Shown here: piece by piece, positions 16,506-24,123 of the stretch
Position numbering within the stretch: position 1 is the stretch's first letter
Layout: each line of letters opens with the position of its first letter
DNA from: an uncultured Aquabacterium sp.
GTDB taxonomy: Bacteria > Pseudomonadota > Gammaproteobacteria > Burkholderiales > Burkholderiaceae_C
Reading direction: 5' to 3'
Length of the DNA: 64,000 bases
Assembly: GCF_947366995.1 (NCBI RefSeq)
Contig: NZ_CANBCC010000004.1
Span: 38,393-102,392, forward strand
Program-made: the position numbers and the translations under genes
Notes under the pieces: generated by a model
Database searches by the model: none
The model's input: only the letters and a program-made list of their open reading frames with translations
Told to the model about the DNA's origin: nothing

Positions 16506-16630
16506 TCCGCTTTCTTCGCGCCGAGGCCCCCTCCAGATGACACGCAGCGCGTATGCTGTCGGGCATTCAACCCAGGGCCGGCACGCACCGGCCCGGCTGC
16601 GCAGCGCGCAGGTCACCGGAGACAAAGCCC

Positions 16631-17473
16631 ATGCCCTCTCACCCCGCCTCCTGCTCGCCATGGCGGCGCCCCCTGCTCTCCGCAGCAATGCTGCTCGCCC
16701 TCATCGGCACGGCCTCTGCGCAGGACAGCACCCGCAGCGACTGGCTGCGCAATCCGGCCATGGGCAACTACAAGGCCTACGCCGAGTTCAAGATGGGGCA
16801 CTACGCCGAGGCCCGCCATGTGTGGGAGACGCTGACCGAGGTAGGCAACGGCGACGCGCTGTTCAACCTGGGCGTGCTGGCCGAAGACGGACTGGGCGAG
16901 CCGCGTGATCTGCCCAAGGCCGAAACCCTCTACACCGCCGCGGCGCGGGCTGGCAACTTCAAGGCCCAGTACCGACTGGGCCTGCTCTACAGCACCGGCG
17001 AGACACTGCCGCGAGACCTGGCCCGGGCGCGGCTCTATCTCGGCATGGCGGCACAGGCCGGTGACGCGGACGCGCGCGCCCGCCTGGCCGCACTCGATCA
17101 GCCCGACCAGGCTCTGAGCCCGTATCAGCAGGCTGAATCGCTGTCGGCCGGGGGCCGCCACACCGAGGCCGCCACGCTGTATGCGCGCCTGGCGGACCAG
17201 GGTGACCGCAGCGCGCAGACCCGCCTGGCCTGGATGTACGAGGCCGGCCGTGGCGTGCCGCGCGACCTGGCCGAAGCGGCACGTCGCTTTCGTCTGGCGG
17301 CCGATGCCGGCGAGGCCGAGGCCCAGTACGCGCTGGCCGTGATGCACCGCACCGGCGTGGGTCAGGACAAGGATCTGCCGGCCAGCCTGCACTGGCTGAA
17401 GAAGGCGGCTGCACAAGGCTACCCTGCGGCGTTGGCCGCCCTCCAATCGGGCAGCGCCGCCGGCCTGTATTGA
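16631..17473 (+). CDS. Secreted Sel1-repeat (TPR-like) protein
   Basis: The protein has 280 residues. A signal peptide (LLSAAMLLALIGTASA, probable cut before QDS) points to the periplasm. At least four Sel1-like repeats follow, recognised by the pattern A-LG-LY-GxG: LFNLGVLAEDGLG, YRLGLLYSTGE, TRLAWMYEAGRG and YALAVMHRTGVG. Such proteins act as scaffolds; no catalytic domain is visible. The ATG at 16631 has GGAG nine bases upstream and starts the signal peptide; an earlier in-frame ATG at 16553 would add 26 residues without one. The gene ends 18 bases before a convergent gene. Its role is unknown. Confidence 0.85.
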   Translation: MPSHPASCSPWRRPLLSAAMLLALIGTASAQDSTRSDWLRNPAMGNYKAYAEFKMGHYAEARHVWETLTEVGNGDALFNLGVLAEDGLGEPRDLPKAETLYTAAARAGNFKAQYRLGLLYSTGETLPRDLARARLYLGMAAQAGDADARARLAALDQPDQALSPYQQAESLSAGGRHTEAATLYARLADQGDRSAQTRLAWMYEAGRGVPRDLAEAARRFRLAADAGEAEAQYALAVMHRTGVGQDKDLPASLHWLKKAAAQGYPAALAALQSGSAAGLY

Positions 17474-17491
17474 GGGCCGGCCCGCGCAGGC

Positions 17492-18187
17492 TCAGACCGG
17501 CGGCTGGCTGAGCCTGCGTCGCGTCCACCACAGCAGGGTGGCCACGCCGGCGAACACCGCGGCCAGGCTGGCCCAAGCGCCGGGTCCCGGCTCGCGCCAC
17601 ACCGCGACCACACGGTCCATGAACAGCGACATCCCGACCGTGCCGGGCAGCAGGCCGAGAAAGCTGCCGAGCACGTAATCACGCAGTCGAACGCCCAGCG
17701 CACCGGCCGCCACATTCACCACCAGAAACGGCGCCACCGGCAAGGCGCGGACCACCGCCACCGTCCACAGACCGCGCCGGTGCAAGTGCGCCGACAGCAG
17801 CGCCAGCCGCCCGCCCGCCGCCCGGTCGATCAGCGCCGGGCCGCTCCAGCGTCCCACCGCCCAGGCGACGACCGCCCCCGCCAGCATCCCCGCCATCGCG
17901 TAGGCCATGCCGGGCCACGGCCCGAACACCAGCACCCCCGCGGCAATCAGTGCGGCCACGGGCACCGCCAGGAACACGGCCAGCACGTAGCCGCCGATCA
18001 CGGCCAGGGAGCCGAACGGGGTCTTCAGCAACGTGCGTCCGGCCTCGGACAAGGCCGGCAGACTCAGCAGCGCCCTGGCCTGCGGCTGCTGCCACAGCCA
18101 GACGAGGCCCACGCCCACCAGCGCGTAAGCCGCAATGAATAGAAAGCGCGTCCGTCGCAACGGAGGCACAGACAGCGAGGAAAGCAC
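17492..18187 (-). CDS. TVP38/TMEM64 (VTT-domain) inner membrane protein
   Basis: With a GTG start at 18187 (GGAG seven bases upstream) the protein has 231 residues; the frame is open further to 18379 but that stretch is Arg/Ala-rich and probably noncoding. Several membrane helices are visible (FLFIAAYALVGVGLVWLW, LAVIGGYVLAVFLAVPVAAL, MLAGAVVAWAVG). The central block (PVAALIAAGVLVFGPWPG, ALPVAPFLVVNVAAG, GSFLGLLPGTV) fits the VTT/SNARE-associated fold of TVP38 proteins. Members are linked to lipid scrambling or undecaprenyl-phosphate handling; which applies here is not known. It lies 145 bases behind the LOV kinase on the same strand. Confidence 0.75.
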   Translation of the reverse strand: MLSSLSVPPLRRTRFLFIAAYALVGVGLVWLWQQPQARALLSLPALSEAGRTLLKTPFGSLAVIGGYVLAVFLAVPVAALIAAGVLVFGPWPGMAYAMAGMLAGAVVAWAVGRWSGPALIDRAAGGRLALLSAHLHRRGLWTVAVVRALPVAPFLVVNVAAGALGVRLRDYVLGSFLGLLPGTVGMSLFMDRVVAVWREPGPGAWASLAAVFAGVATLLWWTRRRLSQPPV

Positions 18188-18332
18188 GGACGGTCTCCAG
18201 GCGCGGCGGCCCCATCGCCGCGCGCGCAGAGCGATGCTGCCCCGGCCCTCCGCACCCGGCCATGCGGGGATGCCCCCGAACAAGGCCGCAGCCCCCGCGC
18301 TTCGGGGATGCCCGCATCCCGCACGCCACACC

Positions 18333-21113
18333 TCAGGCCATGGCCGCCTCGGACTCGCCTTGCTGCGCCACAGGCGCACCGCTCACCACCGGCAACCACA
18401 GCACCACCGTGGTCCCCGCACCGTGCTCGCTGGTCAGCATCACCTGTCCACCGTGCAGCTCGATGATCTCCTTCACGATGGTCATGCCCAGGCCGGTGCC
18501 CGGGATGTTGCCCGAGGTGTCGGCGCGGAAGAAGCGCTCGAACACCCGCTCGAGCTGGTCGGGCGTCATGCCGAGCCCGTGGTCGGTGACCTGGATGCCG
18601 ACTTCGCCCTGCACCCCTTGCAGCCCCTGCGACCGCCACAGCAGCGACAGCTCGATGGCGCCGCCCCCCGGGGAGTACTTGTAGGCGTTGGACAGCACGT
18701 TGGTCAGCGCCAGCGACAGCTTCTCCCGGTCGACGTCGACGACGATGGCCTCCTCGGGCAGGTGGTAGTCCACCTTGCGGGGGTCGTTGTGCACCAGCAG
18801 GCCCGACAGCGTGGCCTCGATCAGCGGCTGCAGCACCTGGCGCTCGCGCTTGAAGTCCTTGCCCCGGCGCGACTCGATGCGGGCCAGGTCCAGCAACTCG
18901 TTGACAAGGTTGATGAGCACCTGCGCCTGCCGGTGGATGGTCGACAGCATGTCGTTGCGGCGCTCGTCGCTGAACTGGCGCTTGAGCAGCAGTTCGGTGA
19001 AGCCGAAGATGCTGGCCATCGGGGTGCGCAGTTCGTGTGCGGCCATCGACAGGAACTCGCTCTTCATGCGGTCCACCTCCCGCTCGTGCGTGACATCGCG
19101 GAAGTACATGACGGTCTCGTTGTCCTGCCCGCCGTGTCGAACGCGGCGCGTGAGCGTGCGAGCACACGGTGTGTGCAGGTGCAGCAACTCGCGCGGGCCG
19201 AACTGGCGGGCATCGCCCTCCGGCCCCTGCCCTTCGACCGACACCACGGCATCCGTCTCGACCCACTGACAACGCGCCATCAACTGCTCTTCCAGCGCCT
19301 CGATCGACTGCCCGACCAGATCGGCCGCCAGCAAGCCGGTCATGCGCTCGAAGGCCGGGTTCACGATGCTGACCTCGCCCCGCTTGTCCAGCACCACAAA
19401 GCCATCGGGGCTCAGATCGAACACGGCGTTGAGCCGCTCGGTGCGCAGTTGCAGCACCTGCTCGGCCGCGATGCGATCGGTGATGTCCGACTGCACGCCA
19501 ACGTAATGCGTCAGCGCGCCCTCGGCATTGAGCACCGGCGAGATGGCCAGCTCGTTGTAGAACAGGCTGCCATCCTTGCGGTAGTTGCGCACCACGACCT
19601 GGCAGGGCCGGCCCTCACGGATGGCCTCCCGCATGGCCTCCACGCCGGGCTGGTTGCGGTCATGCCGCTGCAGCAGGCTGCAGTTCAGGCCCAGCACCTC
19701 ATGGGCCTCGTAGCCCGTGATCTTCTCGAACGCCGCGTTCACGTAGATGACCGGGTGGTTGGGCAAGGTCATCGACGCGATCACCACGCCATCGGCCGAC
19801 GAGGCCAGCGCACGGTCACGCAGGATGAGCTCCTGCTCGGCCCACTTCGCGTCGGTGGTGTCGCGCACGATGAAGGTCTGGATGCGCTCGCCGTCCAGCG
19901 TGGCCCGGCTCGCCGACACCGCCACCGGAAAGGCCGTGCCCTCGTTGCGCAGCCCCGTGGTCTCGCAGCCGATCACGCGGTTGGAGAAACCGTGGTTGGC
20001 AAACCAGTCGTCCAGACCGTCCGGCGACAGGGCGGGCAGCACGCTGTCGATCGGCTGGCCCACGAGCACGTCGGGCGGCCGGCCGAAGATGCTGGTGGTG
20101 GCCTGATTGCACCAGCGGACCAGCCCCTGGCCATCGACCATCACGATGGCATCGGCCGCCGTGTCCATGACCGCCTGGTTGCGCGACTGTGTGCGCTCCA
20201 ACTCCGCCGACATCTCGCTCGCCATGCGGGCCGCGCGCCTGCGCGTGGAGATGAGCATCAGGTAAACATGCAGCGCCGTGAGCGTGCAGACCAGCCCGAA
20301 CGCGGCCGCCGCCCACACGCTGGCGTAGCGCATCAGGCCCTGCCACCACCCACGCGCCTGTTCGTGGCCCTGCAACGTGAGAGTCAGGCGCTCACCAGCC
20401 AGCATGATGCCGACGTCACGGTGCCAGCGGGTGAGTGCGGCCTCGTCGAGCGCGGGCGCCGCGGGCAAGCGCGCCCCCTCATGCAGCGGCACAGGTACCT
20501 TGCCGAACAGCCGCGCCCACAGCAGCCAGTCGCCGCGAGACAGGGCCGCGGGCAGCAGATCGGCGTCGTTCAGCAGCGCCACGACCCAGCCTCGCGAAGC
20601 GGGCAGCGCCCGTGCCATGAAGCGGTTCTCGCTCGCCGCCCCGGTGGCTGGCGGACACAAGGTGGTGGCACCGACCTCCACGTGCACCAGGCAGGACGCC
20701 AGCGCCTCGCTGTCGGCCGGGGTGTAGCCCCCCAGTCGGCTCAAGGCCGCGGGCGATGCGGCCTCGCCATTCACGCGCAGGATCCGGGCGGCGGGCCAGC
20801 TGGCAGATGCCATCCCGCGGTCATTGGCGCCGAACAAGGCCGCTGCCTGCTCCAGCGTCATCACACGCTGCATCAACCGATCCTGCAGCAACATCTGCAG
20901 CCGCACCGCATCGGCGTCGAACTCGTGTCGGGTGCGCTCGGCCTCGATGCGCCACACGGTGAAGACCATGGCCGAGGTCAGCAGCACCCCGATGGCCCCG
21001 ATGAGCGTCAGCGCATGCCCCAAGGGAATCCGCCCGGTCAGGCGCTCCAGCGCCGAGATGAGCCGCTCGAGGGTGGCGGGAAGCTCCACAGCATCGCGAC
21101 GGTGGTTCATCAT
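18333..21113 (-). CDS. Membrane sensor histidine kinase with three PAS domains, the second LOV-like
   Basis: The protein has 926 residues from MMNHRR (AAGGAG seven bases before). Membrane helices at ~33-53 and ~267-288 enclose a periplasmic region. PAS domains follow at ~313-425, ~430-548 and ~560-680. The second looks like a LOV domain: C478 and Q482 in GLNCSLLQ, N510 in RNYRKDGS, N520 in FYNELAISPV, and Q541 in GVQSDIT. The usual NCRFLQ is NCSLLQ. A full HisKA/HATPase core follows: H693 in AAHELRTPM, N-box N809, G-boxes DHGLGM and GTGLGM. A light-sensing role is plausible but unproven. A CheY-like regulator lies 68 bases upstream of it on the strand. Confidence 0.85.
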   Translation of the reverse strand: MMNHRRDAVELPATLERLISALERLTGRIPLGHALTLIGAIGVLLTSAMVFTVWRIEAERTRHEFDADAVRLQMLLQDRLMQRVMTLEQAAALFGANDRGMASASWPAARILRVNGEAASPAALSRLGGYTPADSEALASCLVHVEVGATTLCPPATGAASENRFMARALPASRGWVVALLNDADLLPAALSRGDWLLWARLFGKVPVPLHEGARLPAAPALDEAALTRWHRDVGIMLAGERLTLTLQGHEQARGWWQGLMRYASVWAAAAFGLVCTLTALHVYLMLISTRRRAARMASEMSAELERTQSRNQAVMDTAADAIVMVDGQGLVRWCNQATTSIFGRPPDVLVGQPIDSVLPALSPDGLDDWFANHGFSNRVIGCETTGLRNEGTAFPVAVSASRATLDGERIQTFIVRDTTDAKWAEQELILRDRALASSADGVVIASMTLPNHPVIYVNAAFEKITGYEAHEVLGLNCSLLQRHDRNQPGVEAMREAIREGRPCQVVVRNYRKDGSLFYNELAISPVLNAEGALTHYVGVQSDITDRIAAEQVLQLRTERLNAVFDLSPDGFVVLDKRGEVSIVNPAFERMTGLLAADLVGQSIEALEEQLMARCQWVETDAVVSVEGQGPEGDARQFGPRELLHLHTPCARTLTRRVRHGGQDNETVMYFRDVTHEREVDRMKSEFLSMAAHELRTPMASIFGFTELLLKRQFSDERRNDMLSTIHRQAQVLINLVNELLDLARIESRRGKDFKRERQVLQPLIEATLSGLLVHNDPRKVDYHLPEEAIVVDVDREKLSLALTNVLSNAYKYSPGGGAIELSLLWRSQGLQGVQGEVGIQVTDHGLGMTPDQLERVFERFFRADTSGNIPGTGLGMTIVKEIIELHGGQVMLTSEHGAGTTVVLWLPVVSGAPVAQQGESEAAMA

Positions 21114-21181
21114 GGCCTCACTCCTTGCGCCCACGAGGGGGCCGACGCGGGGCGACTGGCACCCCCGGTGCAGGGCTGCCC

Positions 21182-21559
21182 TCAGGCGACGGTCGAGACC
21201 ATGGCTTCCACGCGCTCGATCAGCTCCAGCGGGCTGAACGGCTTGACCAGGTAGGCGTCGGCACCAGCGGCCTCGCCAGCGGCAAGGTCCGTCGCCTGAC
21301 CCCGCGCCGTCAGCATCACCACCTGGATGGCCTTCAGTTCGGGATCCTGCTTGATGCGGGCGCACACCTGGTAGCCGTCCAGCAGGCCCGGCATCATCAC
21401 GTCCAGCAGCATCACCGTGGGCCGGATGGCGCGGGCCATGGCCAGACCGGACTCGCCGTCGTGGGCCTCGTGGATCTCGAAATCGCCGAACTCCAGCGTC
21501 ATGCGGATCAGCTTGCGGATGTCGGCCTGGTCTTCAACAATCAGGATGCGGTGGGCCAT
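21182..21559 (-). CDS. CheY-like single-domain response regulator
   Basis: The protein has 125 residues and consists only of a receiver domain. All catalytic parts are present: E9-D10 in VEDQ, phospho-acceptor D53 in LLDVMMPG, T84 in LTARG, and K106 in YLVKPFSP. It has no output domain, so it acts by protein contact or in phosphorelay, presumably with the kinase encoded next on the strand. It lies 10 bases downstream of the degenerate kinase gene, so these genes share a transcript. Confidence 0.93.
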   Translation of the reverse strand: MAHRILIVEDQADIRKLIRMTLEFGDFEIHEAHDGESGLAMARAIRPTVMLLDVMMPGLLDGYQVCARIKQDPELKAIQVVMLTARGQATDLAAGEAAGADAYLVKPFSPLELIERVEAMVSTVA

Positions 21560-21569
21560 GTCTGTCTCC

Positions 21570-22658
21570 TCAGGTGACTTTCTTGCTCATGCTGCGGGCC
21601 AGCAGCTGCGACATGTCGCGCGCATAGCGCTGAGCCTGCTCCACGGACAGTTGGGCGTCCTGCGTGGCGGGGGCCCCCGCCGGGATCTCGAGCACGAAGT
21701 CGACGCCATCGAAGTCGTCCTCGATGCGTACCGAGCCGCCGTGCTGTTCCAGGATGCGTTGACTCAGCGCCAGGCCGATACCTTGCCGTGCCACGGGTTT
21801 GGGTGAGTCGCCCACCCCGAAGGGCACATAGGCCTTGCGGCGCTCGTGGTTGGACACGAACAGGCCCTGGTTACGGGCGCGCACCATCACGCGCGTGCCC
21901 ACGGCCTGCACCGACAGGTCGATGAGCCCGCCCGGCTGCGCGCTGCGGATGGACTGCTCCAGGTACTCGGACATGGCCTTGCCCAGCCAGTGCACGCTGC
22001 CATAGACCGGGGGCAACTCCCCATCGATGCCGTTGACGGCCACGGTCACATTGCGGGCGTCGGCCAGGTACATCACCTCGTCCAGCGCCTTGCGCAGCAG
22101 ATCGGGCAGCAGGATGCGCTCGTCGCGCTGGATGGCACTCTCGCCGAAGACGCTGACCAGATCGTGCAGCTTGCCCAGCTTGCCCGACAGCGCAGAGGCC
22201 TCTTCGGCCAGCGCCTGCAGTTCGGGCGCGATGCCCGGGCGGGCCAGAATCTGGCCGATGGCCGGCAGCTTGCCCGCCAGCAATTCGATCGGGCGGGCCA
22301 TTTCGGCGTCGATGTAGCCGATCAGGTTCTCGAGCGCGTGCGAATACCAGCGCTCCTCCGACACGTTGTTGAGCACCACCATCAGGTCGTTGCCCACCGG
22401 CGCGTTGATCACCACCGCGCGGATCGTGTCGGGGTTCACCTCCTGCGTGGTCAGCTCGAACTGGAAAGGCAGGGTCAGCATGTTCTGCCCAGCCGCCTTG
22501 ACGGTGCGCTCGGCCACCGGGTCCATCATCGGCTGGCCCAGCATCACCGGCGTCATCTGCACCGCGGCCTTGTTGGCATAACGCACCACCCCGTTGCGCT
22601 GCACCCAGACCACGCCACTCTTGACCTGGTCAAACAACATCCGGAAAGCGTCGTTCAT
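21570..22658 (-). CDS. PAS-HATPase protein, degenerate histidine kinase lacking the phospho-acceptor His
   Basis: The protein has 362 residues. A PAS-like N-terminus (SGVVWVQRNGVVRYANKAA) is followed by a dimerisation helix pair at ~105-180 and a HATPase-like domain. Aligned by its conserved proline, the H-box reads DAEMARPIELL where SHELRTPL is expected, so His is replaced by Ala. The N-box reads SEYLEQSI instead of SNLLENA, and the first G-box starts RNQGLF rather than D-G-GI. The second G-box (RQGIGLALSQRI) is intact. It may be a scaffold or regulator of the neighbouring active kinase. No signal or membrane segment is present. It lies 21 bases downstream of the HTH-receiver gene. Confidence 0.75.
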   Translation of the reverse strand: MNDAFRMLFDQVKSGVVWVQRNGVVRYANKAAVQMTPVMLGQPMMDPVAERTVKAAGQNMLTLPFQFELTTQEVNPDTIRAVVINAPVGNDLMVVLNNVSEERWYSHALENLIGYIDAEMARPIELLAGKLPAIGQILARPGIAPELQALAEEASALSGKLGKLHDLVSVFGESAIQRDERILLPDLLRKALDEVMYLADARNVTVAVNGIDGELPPVYGSVHWLGKAMSEYLEQSIRSAQPGGLIDLSVQAVGTRVMVRARNQGLFVSNHERRKAYVPFGVGDSPKPVARQGIGLALSQRILEQHGGSVRIEDDFDGVDFVLEIPAGAPATQDAQLSVEQAQRYARDMSQLLARSMSKKVT

Positions 22659-22679
22659 GGTGATCCCCTTCTGGCGCCT

Positions 22680-23363
22680 TCAACTGACACGCTGGCCCAG
22701 CAACTGACGCCCGACCCGCACGGCAATCGCCTCGGGCGACACCGGCAGATGAATCAGCTCGGCAGCGGCGGGCAACCCTCCACGGCGGGCGATCTCATGG
22801 TCGCTGGCCGCACTCAGCACCAGCACGCGCATGCCGGCCAGTGACTCGCACCGCTCCAGCGTCCGCAGCATCGCCATGCCATCCATCCCGGGCAATTCCA
22901 GGTTGGTCACCAGCAGGTCGGGCGCACGCTGGCCGATCTGCAGCAGGGCCAGGTAGCCGGTTTCAGCCATCCGCATGGTCACCGAGGGCCCGAACGGCTG
23001 CACCGCGGCTTCACAGCGTGCCTGCCACTGCGGGTCATCGGCCACCAGCAGCACGTCCAGTGGCCGGGTGCCCTGCACGGCATCGCGCGGCCGCGGGGGC
23101 TGTGGCTGCATCTCGGGCACCGCAGCCAGGGCCCGGGCGCGCTCGTCCGCGCGCGGAGGCTCCCCGCCCAGCCCCGTGCTCAAGGCCAGCGCCTCGACCG
23201 CGTTGTACGGAATGCGTCGGTGCCCCCCGGGCGTGCGAGCCGCCGGCAGGATGTCGGCCTCGACCCACAGCTGCACGGTGCGCAGCGAGACGCCCAGGCG
23301 CAGGGCGGCCTCGCGGGTGGTCAGCATGCGGGCCGCGGGGCCCAGAGGGATCACGTGGGACAT
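22680..23363 (-). CDS. MerR-type HTH fused to a degenerate receiver domain
   Basis: The protein has 227 residues. The N-terminus holds a MerR/excisionase-like helix-turn-helix (MLTTREAALRLGVSLRTVQLWV, read in two parts, with the wing TPGGHRRIP). A Pro/Arg-rich linker follows, then a receiver fold (LLVADDPQWQARC ... LLVTNLELPGMDG). The phospho-acceptor position is Asn instead of Asp (TNLELPG) and the conserved Lys is Leu (IHLPVSP), so phosphorylation is unlikely. It would be a DNA-binding regulator that reads partner proteins. The ATG at 23363 has AAGG eight bases upstream; upstream in-frame ATGs lack one. It is the first gene of the four-gene minus-strand operon. Confidence 0.72.
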   Translation of the reverse strand: MSHVIPLGPAARMLTTREAALRLGVSLRTVQLWVEADILPAARTPGGHRRIPYNAVEALALSTGLGGEPPRADERARALAAVPEMQPQPPRPRDAVQGTRPLDVLLVADDPQWQARCEAAVQPFGPSVTMRMAETGYLALLQIGQRAPDLLVTNLELPGMDGMAMLRTLERCESLAGMRVLVLSAASDHEIARRGGLPAAAELIHLPVSPEAIAVRVGRQLLGQRVS

Positions 23364-23498
23364 GGGACAAACCTTTTTGTCGCGCCAGTTGGTGGTCTCA
23401 ACCATGTTGTCGGCAGACATTTCAGTTTTTCGAGTTCCCAGGTCCCTTCGGAGGTCGCCCCGTGCACGAAACACCCCCGGTGCGTGCAGAAGTCGCAT

Positions 23499-23527
23499 TT
23501 GGCGCGCTCCGGCGGATTGGGCACAAT
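23499..23527 (+). promoter_or_regulatory. Candidate sigma70 promoter of greB
   Basis: TTGGCG, 17 bases, then CACAAT. The predicted start falls within a base or two of the greB ATG at 23536, so the transcript may be almost leaderless, which agrees with the lack of a Shine-Dalgarno sequence. Confidence 0.45.
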
Positions 23528-23535
23528 CGCGTCCC

Positions 23536-24108
23536 ATGAGCAAAGCCTTCACGAAGGAAGCCGAAGGCGACGAGGACGACGACGTCGCCCTGCCGCCGCT
23601 GCCTGCCGGCACCAAGAACTACATGACGCCCGAGGGCTACCAGCGACTGCGTGCCGAGCTGGTCGGCCTGATCGACGTGGAACGCCCCAAGGTGGTGGAG
23701 ATCGTCCACTGGGCGGCCTCCAATGGCGACCGCAGTGAGAACGGCGACTACCTCTACGGCAAGAAGCGCCTGCGCGAGATCGACCGCCGCATCCGCTTCC
23801 TCACGAAGCGGCTGGACCGCGCCGAGGTGGCCGACCCCACCGCGCACCATGGCAACGACCAGATCTTCTTTGGGGCCACCGTCACCTACGCCAACCAGGC
23901 GGGGGTGGAACGCACCATCACGATCAAGGGCATCGACGAGGTCGACAACCTCAATGGCGAAGTCAGTTGGATCTCGCCGATCGCCCGCGCGCTGCTGAAG
24001 GCCCGCGAAGGCGACGAGGTGCAACTGATGACACCCGGCGGGCTGGAGCGGCTCGAAGTCATCGAAGTGCGCTACCCCGCACCAGCCCGAGAGACCGACG
24101 CGCCCTGA
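23536..24108 (+). CDS. greB: Transcript cleavage factor GreB
   Basis: The protein has 190 residues. It rescues backtracked RNA polymerase by cutting the 3' end of the transcript. The N-terminal coiled coil contains NYMTPEGYQRLRAEL and the acidic-basic tip (NGDRSENGDYLYGKKR). The C-terminal half is the GreA/GreB FKBP-like domain (VSWISPIARALLKAREGDEV). Basic residues at the coiled-coil base and the length fit GreB over GreA. A 28-residue N-terminal extension is acidic (EGDEDDDV). The ATG has no clear ribosome site. It is divergent from the HTH-receiver gene, 172 bases apart. Confidence 0.92.
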   Translation: MSKAFTKEAEGDEDDDVALPPLPAGTKNYMTPEGYQRLRAELVGLIDVERPKVVEIVHWAASNGDRSENGDYLYGKKRLREIDRRIRFLTKRLDRAEVADPTAHHGNDQIFFGATVTYANQAGVERTITIKGIDEVDNLNGEVSWISPIARALLKAREGDEVQLMTPGGLERLEVIEVRYPAPARETDAP

Positions 24109-24123
24109 AGCCCGTCTGCGGCC

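Noticed and set aside
18135..21254. A 1039-codon open frame on the plus strand
   Set aside because: It lies opposite the LOV-type kinase, which has intact kinase motifs. Its own translation is Arg/His/Gln-rich without domains.
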